Under the pieces are notes generated by a model. That model ran no database searches, was not told the DNA's origin, and saw nothing but the letters and a program-made list of their open reading frames with translations. This document shows positions 46,556 to 54,098 of a stretch of 64,000 bases of DNA, one piece after another. This DNA comes from Polyangiaceae bacterium (GTDB lineage Bacteria > Myxococcota_A > Polyangia > Polyangiales > Polyangiaceae), in contig JACKEB010000021.1 of NCBI GenBank assembly GCA_020633205.1, positions 1-64,000 on the forward strand, read 5' to 3'. The first letter of the stretch is position 1; each line of letters opens with the position of its first letter. Both the position numbers and the translations under genes were made by a program.

Positions 46556-47028
46556 TTGAACTTACCTTACGTAACGGAACAGCGGTCTGCGTGCGTGGGC
46601 GGCTCTTTCGAACCGCCGCTGGCTCGTCGGTGAATCCTTTTACCAGGAGTCAGTCACTAACCGAGAGTCAGACTTTGTGCTGACCCCAAGTTTTGGGGTC
46701 GGCTCGAAAAGATTACGCGGCTCGAATCCTGTTGGTTCCAGGTTTCTTCAAAAAAAATCGAGTCGGCTCTAAAGGTGCGTCAACCGATTGAAATTGAAGA
46801 AGATCTCTTTTGTGTCAGGAACGTACGGAGCGCCGCTTTGCAGAGAAACCGTTGGGATCGGGGAGTTGTTCCATCTGCCGTGAGATGGGTGCGAAGGCCC
46901 GAATGGGCGAGGTTGCGCAGTGCATGCGCGCCGGTTGCTGGAGGCGTCTGAATCCGGCAGGCCCTGCGGACCCTCACCCCCCAACCTCGAGAAGAGACAC
47001 GTTGGGCGAGCCCATCGGTTACCCACGC
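46556..47028. other. Upstream region of the sigma factor gene, with a hairpin
   Basis: 470 bases without a gene, unusually A/T-rich in part. A perfect 8-bp inverted repeat with a three-base loop (GACCCCAA-GTT-TTGGGGTC, 46682-46700) lies about 130 bases before the sigma start, and TTACGTAA (46567-46574) overlaps the sequence just before its start codon. Either could take part in control; neither matches a site I can name. Confidence 0.5.
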
Positions 47029-47673
47029 TCAGTGAGCCAAGGGCTTTTGCGCCACGATGAGGTGGCTCGGCGGGTGCTTTGGATAGTCGCCGACCTCGAT
47101 GAAGTCGAAACCCGCGTCCCGAAAGAGCTGCTCGAGCTCCGCGACGGGGCGCAGCTTCACGAAGTCCGGCGCTTTGCCCAGCAAGCGCATGATCGGCAGT
47201 ACCGTCCCGAGCGCGCGGTATTTCAGCGGCACGGCGCTGTCCGGCCAACACGGGGTCTTCGAGATGAAGCGGCCGCCTGGGCGTAGCGCGCCCCGGATTT
47301 GCTCGAGCGCTGCTGGCAAGTCGGGCACCAAGTGAAGCACGTTGAACGCCAGCGCCACGTCGTAGCCTTCCTCCAACTGAGCACCCCCGAGTTCCACGGT
47401 CCTGAAGTCGACGTTGGTGATGTGAGCTGCGCGGGCCTTTTCTCTGCCGATTTCCAGCATGGCGCTAGAAAAGTCGCTAGCCGTGTAGCAGTCCACGGCA
47501 TCTGCTAGTCGCAGGGCGGTGGTTCCAGTACCGCACCCCAGTTCGAGAGCATGGTCTGTCGTTTTGAGGTGAGTGCGCACTCGCTCCAAGGTCGCCTCGT
47601 AGGCGTCGGTGTCTGCGATGGGGGAGCGCGCGTAACTCGCGGCGACTCGGTTCCAGAATTGGGCTGCTTCCAT
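47029..47673 (-). CDS. Class I SAM-dependent methyltransferase
   Basis: The 214-residue protein has the Rossmann methyltransferase motifs: ALELGCGTGTTALRLAD (SAM-binding loop), YTASDFSSAML (acidic loop), VDFRTVELG, DVALAFNVLHLVPDLPAAL and LRPGGRFISKTP. These identify a small-molecule or ubiE/bioC-like methyltransferase; the substrate cannot be read. A perfect AGGAGG lies five bases before its ATG. It is divergent from a LysR regulator with only 81 bases between their starts, the usual arrangement where the regulator controls the neighbouring gene. The small size and lack of other domains leave its pathway open. Confidence 0.85.
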   Translation of the reverse strand: MEAAQFWNRVAASYARSPIADTDAYEATLERVRTHLKTTDHALELGCGTGTTALRLADAVDCYTASDFSSAMLEIGREKARAAHITNVDFRTVELGGAQLEEGYDVALAFNVLHLVPDLPAALEQIRGALRPGGRFISKTPCWPDSAVPLKYRALGTVLPIMRLLGKAPDFVKLRPVAELEQLFRDAGFDFIEVGDYPKHPPSHLIVAQKPLAH

Positions 47674-47691
47674 GCGTACCTCCTGCGTGAT

Positions 47692-47704
47692 TGATAGCTA
47701 TTCA
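47692..47704. promoter_or_regulatory. Candidate LysR binding site in the divergent promoter
   Basis: TGATAGCTATTCA contains the perfect dyad ATAGCTAT (47694-47701) and lies between the divergent methyltransferase and LysR starts, where an operator is expected. A second, imperfect TGCG repeat lies about 25 bases further on. Weak evidence. Confidence 0.3.
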
Positions 47705-47754
47705 TCTGGGCATGGTGAATTGCGTAAATGCGCAGTCGGGTTATACGAATTTGC

Positions 47755-48696
47755 ATGAACTGGGCGGCGGTGAACTTCGATTGGAACCAGGTGCGAGCGT
47801 TTCTCGCGACCGCGGAAGAAGGCTCGTTCTCCGCAGCGTCGCGGGCACTGGGGCTGACTCAGCCGACTCTGGGCCGCCAGGTCGCCGGGCTCGAAGCGGA
47901 TCTCGGGGTGACGCTGTTTGAGCGGGTGGGGAGGAGCCTCGAGCTGACCGCGTCGGGGCTCGAGCTGCTCGAGCACGTGCGGGCCATGGGCGACGCGGCG
48001 AGCCGGATCTCCCTCGTGGCGTCAGGGCAGTCGCAAGCAGTCGAAGGCGAGGTGCGCATCACCGCGAGCGATGTGATGTCGACCTACGTCTTACCAGCGC
48101 TGATCTGCGAGTTGCGCGAGCTGGCGCCATTAATCCGGGTGGAAATTATCGCGGCGAACGACATCCATGATCTCTTGCGCCGCGAGGCAGACATAGCGAT
48201 CCGGCATGTGCGCCCCAATCAGCCAGGGCTGATTGGGCAGCTGGTGCACACCGCCACGGCACGGCTGTACGCAGCGACGAGTTACCTCGAGCGTCGTGGC
48301 AGGCCGCAGTCACTGGCCGATTTGGCGACGCACGACTTCATCGGCTACGGAGACGTCGCGCGCATGATCGAGCTGTTCGTTCCCCTGGGGATCCCGATCA
48401 CGCCCGCGAACTTCAAGCTCAACTCGGCGAGTGGCATCGTGGGCTGGGAGCTCGTGCGCCACGGCCTGGGAGTGGCGATGATGTCCGACGAAGTTGGCAG
48501 GAGGACGCCTGAGGTGGAGCCGGCGGTGCCAGCCATGCACCCGGTGACCTTTCCGACTTATCTCGCCACACATCGGGAGCTGCACACCAGTCGCAGGATT
48601 CGCCTCGTCTACGACTTGCTTGTCGACTTCTACAGTCGTGCTGATCGCAGCCCGGTAGCCATCGAGCCGCACCACAAACGAATCAACCCGGGCTGA
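47755..48696 (+). CDS. LysR-family transcriptional regulator
   Basis: ATG at 47755 gives 313 residues; an upstream start at 47728 would add nine. The N-terminal winged helix-turn-helix (FDWNQVRAFLATAEEGSFSA, LGLTQPTLGRQVAGLEADLG, LFERVGRSLELT) is followed by the LysR effector domain (about 95-300), with VRITASDVMSTYVLPALI and AEADIAIRHVRPNQ-type sequence as in the periplasmic-binding-like fold. It is divergent from a methyltransferase gene, its likely target. The effector is unknown. AdcR-like or GcvA-like assignments cannot be made from this sequence. No Shine-Dalgarno sequence stands out before either start. Confidence 0.9.
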   Translation: MNWAAVNFDWNQVRAFLATAEEGSFSAASRALGLTQPTLGRQVAGLEADLGVTLFERVGRSLELTASGLELLEHVRAMGDAASRISLVASGQSQAVEGEVRITASDVMSTYVLPALICELRELAPLIRVEIIAANDIHDLLRREADIAIRHVRPNQPGLIGQLVHTATARLYAATSYLERRGRPQSLADLATHDFIGYGDVARMIELFVPLGIPITPANFKLNSASGIVGWELVRHGLGVAMMSDEVGRRTPEVEPAVPAMHPVTFPTYLATHRELHTSRRIRLVYDLLVDFYSRADRSPVAIEPHHKRINPG

Positions 48697-48752
48697 CTGC
48701 CAGAGCAGCACCCGGGTCGTAGCGTCGATCGGCTGAGCCGACGGAGAGCAGC

Positions 48753-49076
48753 TTAGACGGAGAAACTGGAGCCGCAGCCGCAGGTGCCGGACACGTTCGG
48801 GTTGCCGAACTTGAAGCCGGAGCCGTGCACACCTTCGACGAAGTCGATCTCGGTGCCGTCGAGGTACTGGTAGCTGAGGGGGTCGATGTAGAGCTGGACG
48901 CCGTTCGACTCGAAGGTTTCGTCCATGTCCGTAGGCGTGTCTTCGAAGTACAAATCGTACTGGAAGCCGGCGCAACCGCCGCCAATCACCCGCAATCGGA
49001 GGCCTTGGCCTTGGAGGCCCTCCGCGTCCGCGATTTCCCGTACCTTGCCTGCTGCGAGTTCTGTGATGCTGATCAT
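48753..49076 (-). CDS. erpA: Iron-sulfur cluster insertion protein, ErpA/IscA family
   Basis: The 107-residue protein has the three Cys of A-type carriers: Cys in GGGCAGFQYDL and the C-terminal GTCGCGSSF pair. LRLRVIGGGC and IDFVEGVHGSGFKFGNPN follow the family. Such proteins carry [2Fe-2S] or [4Fe-4S] clusters from the Isc or Suf machinery to target enzymes. The window includes Fe-S users (Kor, radical SAM enzymes), but no isc or suf genes are adjacent. It stands alone, convergent with the LysR gene. ErpA is preferred over IscA because of the G-x-C-G-C-G-S-S-F end. Confidence 0.9.
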   Translation of the reverse strand: MISITELAAGKVREIADAEGLQGQGLRLRVIGGGCAGFQYDLYFEDTPTDMDETFESNGVQLYIDPLSYQYLDGTEIDFVEGVHGSGFKFGNPNVSGTCGCGSSFSV

Positions 49077-49202
49077 CGGCTATTTCCCGTTCTTAACGCC
49101 TCGCGTTGTGGGACGCGAGCCCGGTTAGTCTAAGGAAGCCGTCCAGGCCATGCCAGGTGCAAAGTTCCTTTTGGTAACATTTGCCGTCTTCGAGCTGACG
49201 GC

Positions 49203-50048
49203 ATGACCGGGAGCCTCGAGATCCGGCGCCCTTACGCCGAGTTGGTGCTCCACGTGTTGGCCCACGTTCCGCTGCCGGAACCGGGCAGCCTGCACGAACC
49301 GGCCTACGCTGCTTTTTGTGCGCAGCGCCTGGGGCCGAGCGCTGGGCGCGAACTGGGTGAGGACGTGGCGCTGCTCTCTCAGCTACTCGCGCCCCTCGAC
49401 GTGCGTCTGGAGATCCAGCGACTGCCCCTCTTGTTCGCGAACAGCCAGGACGCCCTGCGGTTCGCTTTGGTGGATCTGCACGCGTTTCCGGATCAGGGGG
49501 TGAGGTGCTTTGATGAGGTGGTGTGGCGGCAGCTGATACCGCAGCGTTCAGTGGTGGAGGTGCTGCGGATGGCTTGCGAGGTCGAGCGCGTGCACCTGGA
49601 GCACCTCTCACCCCCAAGAAATTCACGGGCACTGAGACGTTACCTTGCGGAATTGTGCCCCGTCGCGCCTGCCCTCCAGGGGCTGGAAGTTTGCGAACTG
49701 CGGCCGCTGTGGCGTCGTGGGCGCTTGATGGGGAAGCAAGTTTGGGTGGGAGCCGCGCAGCCCGACGAGGGGCCGGGGCTCGAGCACGTGGCTTGGCAGG
49801 CGTGTCACGAGGCGACCGTATGGGAGCTTTCCTCGCGCTGGCGATCTGGAGCAGCCTATGACGCTCACCTGGAGCGGTCAGCGATCGCGCTCTTGGCAGA
49901 GCGAGCGTCGCGAGCAGGCTTCAGCGAGGCTCACCTCGAGTGGTTCGAGCACTTGGGCGGGGAGTTACCGCGAGGAATCGAGGAACTCGAGGGCATGCAC
50001 GTGCCGCCGGAGCTCTGGAGCTTGGTACGCGAGCTAGCTGCTGGCTGA
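49203..50048 (+). CDS. Hypothetical protein convergent with the radical SAM operon
   Basis: The 281-residue protein is rich in Leu, Glu and Arg, soluble and helix-forming, with no signal peptide, membrane helix or motif I can name. Notable stretches are RPYAELVLHVLAHVPLPEPG near the start, ALRFALVDLHAFPDQGVR, and HVAWQACHEATVWELS near residue 200. It is on the opposite strand to the radical SAM operon and overlaps its last gene by 15 bases tail to tail. That proximity and the lack of any other neighbour make it a candidate partner (for example a peptide-binding or releasing protein), but this is inference only. It could be unrelated. Confidence 0.7.
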   Translation: MTGSLEIRRPYAELVLHVLAHVPLPEPGSLHEPAYAAFCAQRLGPSAGRELGEDVALLSQLLAPLDVRLEIQRLPLLFANSQDALRFALVDLHAFPDQGVRCFDEVVWRQLIPQRSVVEVLRMACEVERVHLEHLSPPRNSRALRRYLAELCPVAPALQGLEVCELRPLWRRGRLMGKQVWVGAAQPDEGPGLEHVAWQACHEATVWELSSRWRSGAAYDAHLERSAIALLAERASRAGFSEAHLEWFEHLGGELPRGIEELEGMHVPPELWSLVRELAAG

Positions 50049-52226
50049 ACTAGGTTCGCGAGAGGTGCCGCGATCGGGGACGTAGAGCACGCGCTCAAGG
50101 CGCTGGGTTTCGAAGCCCAGAGCGGTGCGGGTGACGAGCAGGAGATCCTGGGAGCGATCGTCGCGTGGCTCCGCCGGATGAACGGGCGCCACCAAACGAC
50201 CACCAACGGGCAGGGCCTCAATGAAGGCGGGCGGCAGCTCGTCGAGGGCGAAGCCAATGCTGACTTTGTTGGCGCCGCGCCACAGGGCGACGTCGTGGGC
50301 GTCGCCGGCCAGTGCCTGCGCCCAGGGCCACGGCGCTAGGTTTTGCTGCGCCCAGCAGACCAACTTCGGATCGTACTCGATGCTGGTGACGTTTCCCTGG
50401 GGACCCACGAGCTCGGCGAGCAGCGCAGCGCCGTAGCCCGAACCGCCTCCGAGATCCGCCACTTGATCTCCGGGTTCGATGTCGAGGGCGTTGAAGCTCA
50501 GAGCGTAGGCGTGGGGGGCGCTAATGGTGGACTGACCGCTGTCGTCCAGTCGCAGCGCCACATCCTCCGCGGCGCGGTGCACGAGCTCTGCCGGAACGAA
50601 GCGCTCTCGCGGAACCTCCAGCATGGCGCGCTCCAGCTCCGGCGAGAGGGGCACGTGACGCCGAACTCGCTCGACGAGCCCGATGCGTTCACGCTTGGCG
50701 CGCGCTTGGAGTTCGGAGTCTTCGATCATGCGGTGGTGTCGCGCCTCGCTGGTGCTTGCGTAGTGGAGACCGCTCCACAGATGCCACAGCCCGAGCTTGC
50801 GCAGGTGGGCGCGGTCTCTTGTGTGCTCCACCTGTTCCGAGATGGCGCGCATGAAATAGTCTCGCGCTGGCCCGGTGTAGGCGAAGTGCTCGGGTAGGGC
50901 CTGCAAGATGGGGTCGAATAGCTCGCTGACAAGGCGCTGAGTGGCGCGGTAGTCGAGTTCGCCCGACGCATCGACCCACTCGCTGAGGAAGTCTTGATCG
51001 CCGTCTTCCCACCACGGGTAGCGGTGCACGCGCATGCCGGTCTGCGCCTCCCAGGTCGCACGCTCCTCGTCGATGGGAGAGCCGGGGTACAAGCGAAATG
51101 GATCGACCGAGAGGAAGCCGTGGCTACCCTTTGGGTGCTCCAAGAAGAGCTTCTGCATGTAGGCTGCGCTGGTCCTCAGGCTCTTTTCCGTTTCCCCAGG
51201 GTGCCCCACGATGATGTTCGCTCCGAACGGGACCTGATAGGTGCGCGCCCACTCTGCGACGGTGAGCATCTTATCCAGGTAGCGCTCGAGCTTGCCTGCC
51301 TTGCGAATGCGCCGAAGCTGTTCGGGGTCGCCGCTCTCCAAGCCAAAACCTGGGCCGATGTTTGCTCGCGCCATCAGCCTGAAGTCTTCTTCTTCGATTA
51401 GATCCACGCGGATCAAGAGCCAGATCTTGCGCGCGCGGATGGGTCGCGCTGCGAGCGCCTCGAGGAACTCGCGGCGCCATGCTTGCTTCATGCCGAACAG
51501 CGCGTCCGCGATGAACAGCGTCCAGTCTGATAGGTCGAGATACTGGTCCAGGCGGTGCAGCTCTTCTACGGCGTGGAGCGGCTCCAGGGAGCGCCAGGAG
51601 ACGTCGCGCTTCGCCCGCTCCATACAGAACGCGCAGTCGAAGGGGCAGCCGCGTGAGAGGTAGATCTCCGCCTGGGAGGCCAAGCGCCGCGCGATGGGGC
51701 GATAGCGATCCAAGAGCTCCCACGGGTAGGGCATCAGCTCGCCCGGATGGGGAACCGAGTCGGGACCCAGGACGCGATTGAGCGGCCGCTTACCGCTGCC
51801 TAGGGCCTCAACGAGGCGCAGGAGTGGTCGTTCGCCATCGCCGACGACCACGAAGTCGAAGGGCGAGCCCTCCCGCGTAAAATCGCCGGGGCGCGCGCTT
51901 GGGTGGTAGCCACCGACCACCAGCCAGGCGCGCGGCAGGTGCTCGCGGAGCAGCTCACCGAGGGCGATCACCTTCAGGTAGTCGTAGGACGAGTAGCAGC
52001 TGACGCCGACCAGGTCGTAGCCTTTGTGAGCGAGCTCCGAGAAATCGATGCCGCGGGGATTCAGCACGCGCTCCGAGTCGAGATCCATGATCTCGACGTC
52101 GGCGTCGGCGCCACGCTTCAGCGCTTGGGCGAGGCTCAGGAGCTGTGGAACTCCAAAGTTTCCGCCGCCGGAAAACAAGCCACCAGGCCACAACAGCAGC
52201 ACGCGTGGGCGGTCGACGCGGGTCAC
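50034..52226 (-). CDS. B12-binding radical SAM enzyme fused to a PCMT-type methyltransferase
   Basis: GTG at 52226 overlaps the stop of the preceding gene by one base (TAGTG); an upstream frame is Arg/Pro-rich noise. The 730-residue protein has a cobalamin-binding Rossmann domain (about 1-150, RVLLLWPGGLFSGGGNFGVP then GVSCYSSYDY and VVGGYHPSARPG). A radical SAM domain (about 185-440) follows with RGCPFDCAFC (C-x3-C-x2-C). The C-terminal domain (about 515-730) is like protein-L-isoaspartate O-methyltransferase: PRERFVPAELVHRAAEDVAL, SGQSTISAPHAYALSF and VADLGGGSGYGAALLAELV. B12-radical SAM enzymes methylate or rearrange unactivated carbons. PCMT relatives methylate Asp/isoAsp side chains and in some RiPPs lead to aspartimide. 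The fusion in an operon with a small Cys-motif protein suggests peptide modification. Confidence 0.85.
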   Translation of the reverse strand: MTRVDRPRVLLLWPGGLFSGGGNFGVPQLLSLAQALKRGADADVEIMDLDSERVLNPRGIDFSELAHKGYDLVGVSCYSSYDYLKVIALGELLREHLPRAWLVVGGYHPSARPGDFTREGSPFDFVVVGDGERPLLRLVEALGSGKRPLNRVLGPDSVPHPGELMPYPWELLDRYRPIARRLASQAEIYLSRGCPFDCAFCMERAKRDVSWRSLEPLHAVEELHRLDQYLDLSDWTLFIADALFGMKQAWRREFLEALAARPIRARKIWLLIRVDLIEEEDFRLMARANIGPGFGLESGDPEQLRRIRKAGKLERYLDKMLTVAEWARTYQVPFGANIIVGHPGETEKSLRTSAAYMQKLFLEHPKGSHGFLSVDPFRLYPGSPIDEERATWEAQTGMRVHRYPWWEDGDQDFLSEWVDASGELDYRATQRLVSELFDPILQALPEHFAYTGPARDYFMRAISEQVEHTRDRAHLRKLGLWHLWSGLHYASTSEARHHRMIEDSELQARAKRERIGLVERVRRHVPLSPELERAMLEVPRERFVPAELVHRAAEDVALRLDDSGQSTISAPHAYALSFNALDIEPGDQVADLGGGSGYGAALLAELVGPQGNVTSIEYDPKLVCWAQQNLAPWPWAQALAGDAHDVALWRGANKVSIGFALDELPPAFIEALPVGGRLVAPVHPAEPRDDRSQDLLLVTRTALGFETQRLERVLYVPDRGTSREPSSASS

Positions 52227-52657
52227 TAGCGGGACTTTGGCGGAGAGATGGGTTTCAGGCAGGGCATGGGCGGCGGTTTGACGACCGTCTGGGTGGGCGC
52301 AACCTTGGGCGGCGAGGGCTCCTTCTGGGGCGCGGCCGCCGAGGAACTCCCATCGGGGGCACCCGCCGTGTTTGCGCTCGCGCTGGGGGCTGTGCTTGGG
52401 TTTGGCGCAGGGCTCGGGTTGGGTGCGGCGTCCGGCCCGCCAGCGTCGGCGGGCGGGGGCATGGGCTCCAGGCAAGGCTGGGCGCTCGGCGGGGCGCCGG
52501 TGCTGACAGGCGGTGGCTCGAGGCAAGGCTGGGCGAGGGGGTTGTCGCACGCGTTCAGCGCGACGCTCGCACTGCCGATGCCTGCGGAGGTGATTGCCGC
52601 GCGGATAAATTGGGCGCGCCGCTCGAGAATGCGCCGGCGCGCTTCGTCGTCGCTCAT
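52226..52657 (-). CDS. Candidate modified peptide or lipoprotein with three P-C-L-(E/K)-P motifs
   Basis: The 143-residue protein lies between two radical SAM genes, with ATGA overlap at its start and TAGTG at its end. Residues 1-36 are a charged, Arg-rich helix (SDDEARRRILERRAQFIRAA) leading to VALNAC, which may be a leader or a lipobox (Cys37). The rest is Pro/Ala/Ser-rich with three motifs: AQPCLEPPP (Cys45), AQPCLEPMPPP (Cys62) and PCLKPISPP (Cys133). No other Cys is present. The matching DNA repeats (three copies of an AGGCAAGGCTGGGC-like block) show the motif was copied. A conserved Cys in a repeated motif beside radical SAM/SPASM and B12-radical SAM enzymes fits a peptide substrate. 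It is no known family to me; a plain lipoprotein is the main alternative. Confidence 0.7.
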   Translation of the reverse strand: MSDDEARRRILERRAQFIRAAITSAGIGSASVALNACDNPLAQPCLEPPPVSTGAPPSAQPCLEPMPPPADAGGPDAAPNPSPAPNPSTAPSASANTAGAPDGSSSAAAPQKEPSPPKVAPTQTVVKPPPMPCLKPISPPKSR

Positions 52658-53820
52658 AGAATCAGCTCCAGGCGTCTCTTTTCAGCGCTCGTTCGCTGAG
52701 CGCTGAGCTCTGCTCCAAAGGTGTCGTCGATGTGTTGCCAGACGAACGGATCTGGGTAGCGCCTAGCGTGGCCCAGCACCCATTCGGCAGCGGCGCCGCA
52801 GCCACCGGCGCAGGTCTGGACATGCAGGCAACCTTCGCAGAACTCGGGCTGCTCTCGTCGGTATTCCGTGACCTCTTGCGCCTGGAGCAGCCCAGCCAGC
52901 TCGATCTCCGGGTTCAAGACGTCGCTGACGCCGCCGATGGCCGTGCGGTGCAGCGTGCAGTTCCGCAGCTTGCCATCGGGGCCCAACGCAAACTCTTGGG
53001 CGCCGGTGCCGATGGGGCAGGTGCCGAAGCGGATGTCCCCAAAGCGCTCCACCTCCACTGCGCAGGGTGGCACGGGCATCGTGCAGGAGATCTGGTGGGT
53101 CGCCTTGCGAGGTTTGGTTAATGTTGCCGCGGGGAATCGCTTTGGCGTGCTCTCCATGAACGCCTGGCTCGCCTCGAACGCGGCGATCAAATCGCTTCGA
53201 CTCGGCAGGAGGGTTGCCGCGTGGGACGCCGCGTAGCCCGCCGGGCTGAAGCGGCTGAGAGCGATGTGTCTGACCCCGAGTTCTTCCCACAGCTCGAGGA
53301 TTTCCCCAACGTGGTTGGCGTTCTGGCGTGTGACCACGATGCAGCCGACGACTGGGACGCGTGCGGATACGAGCTCCCGCACGCCGCGCAGCGTGAGCTC
53401 GAAGTGCCCTTCGCCGACGTGGGCTTCGTGAAGCTCGCGGCTTGGGCCATTCAGGGTGACCTGCACGAAGCGCAAGTCGTAGCTTGCGAGCCGCTTGGCC
53501 AGAGCGTCGTCGATCAGGCCGCCGTTGCTGATCATCTGGGCGCCTACGCCACGCTCCCTCAGGAGGTCGAGCAACGGGAACAGCTCCCGGCTCGCGCAGG
53601 GTTCGCCGCCGGTCAGGGTGAGGTGATCGATATCCCAGGCATCGAGCAACCGCCGCACGCGCTCCAGTTGGCGCGGCCCGGGTTGGCTCCCATCGAACAG
53701 AGACTTGCCGCCGTCTTCGCGCCACTCGTTGTAGCAGTAGCTACACTTCTGGTTGCAGTAAGCGGTGAGCTCGACGGCGACGCTGCTGACTTTCGGTCTC
53801 TGCGCTGCGCCCTCGTGCAT
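52654..53820 (-). CDS. Radical SAM/SPASM-domain peptide-modifying enzyme
   Basis: From ATG at 53820 the 388-residue protein has the radical SAM motif C22-x3-C26-x2-C29 in LTAYCNQKCSYCYNEW, the TLTGGEPCAS loop and a full SAM-binding barrel. A SPASM domain follows, with Cys in CPIGTGAQEF and LRNCTLHR and the CEGCLHVQTCAGGCGAAAEW cluster (C-x2-C-x5-C-x3-C), which binds extra Fe-S clusters. SPASM enzymes install thioether, C-C or epimer changes on peptides (sactipeptides, ranthipeptides, PQQ, mycofactocin). Its stop overlaps the start of the 143-residue protein by four bases. No PqqD-like leader-binding domain is seen. This enzyme, the small protein and the B12 enzyme form one operon. Confidence 0.9.
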   Translation of the reverse strand: MHEGAAQRPKVSSVAVELTAYCNQKCSYCYNEWREDGGKSLFDGSQPGPRQLERVRRLLDAWDIDHLTLTGGEPCASRELFPLLDLLRERGVGAQMISNGGLIDDALAKRLASYDLRFVQVTLNGPSRELHEAHVGEGHFELTLRGVRELVSARVPVVGCIVVTRQNANHVGEILELWEELGVRHIALSRFSPAGYAASHAATLLPSRSDLIAAFEASQAFMESTPKRFPAATLTKPRKATHQISCTMPVPPCAVEVERFGDIRFGTCPIGTGAQEFALGPDGKLRNCTLHRTAIGGVSDVLNPEIELAGLLQAQEVTEYRREQPEFCEGCLHVQTCAGGCGAAAEWVLGHARRYPDPFVWQHIDDTFGAELSAQRTSAEKRRLELIL

Positions 53821-54098
53821 TGGCCGAGCATAGCAAGCTGGGTGCGGGTGTCTCAAAGCGTCCCGGGCTACACCGCCACTACAGCTTTGAATCACCGCAT
53901 TCTTGCTGGGTTCGACGCACGCAAGGTGGAGCTGGGTTTCAGCGGTCTTGCCGGTTGTGGGATGCCCAGCTTCGCATTACTGAGCGGTCACGTGGGTGCG
54001 CCCCTGCTCTTGTTTCCTCCGGTCAAAGCGATCGGAAGCAGGTGTTCAAGTCTCGCCCAACGGCGGAGCCGAAGCGCCCCAGCAAAGGGATTGGGTCA

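Noticed and set aside
48686..48717. Two CCCGGG blocks between LysR and erpA as a terminator
   Set aside because: The arms pair for seven bases only and no T-run follows; listed nowhere as a feature.
53820..54098. Open frame extending the first S41 protein upstream by 93 codons
   Set aside because: It runs before the signal peptide, has no start with a Shine-Dalgarno sequence, and would place the signal peptide inside the protein; it also starts on the radical SAM start region.
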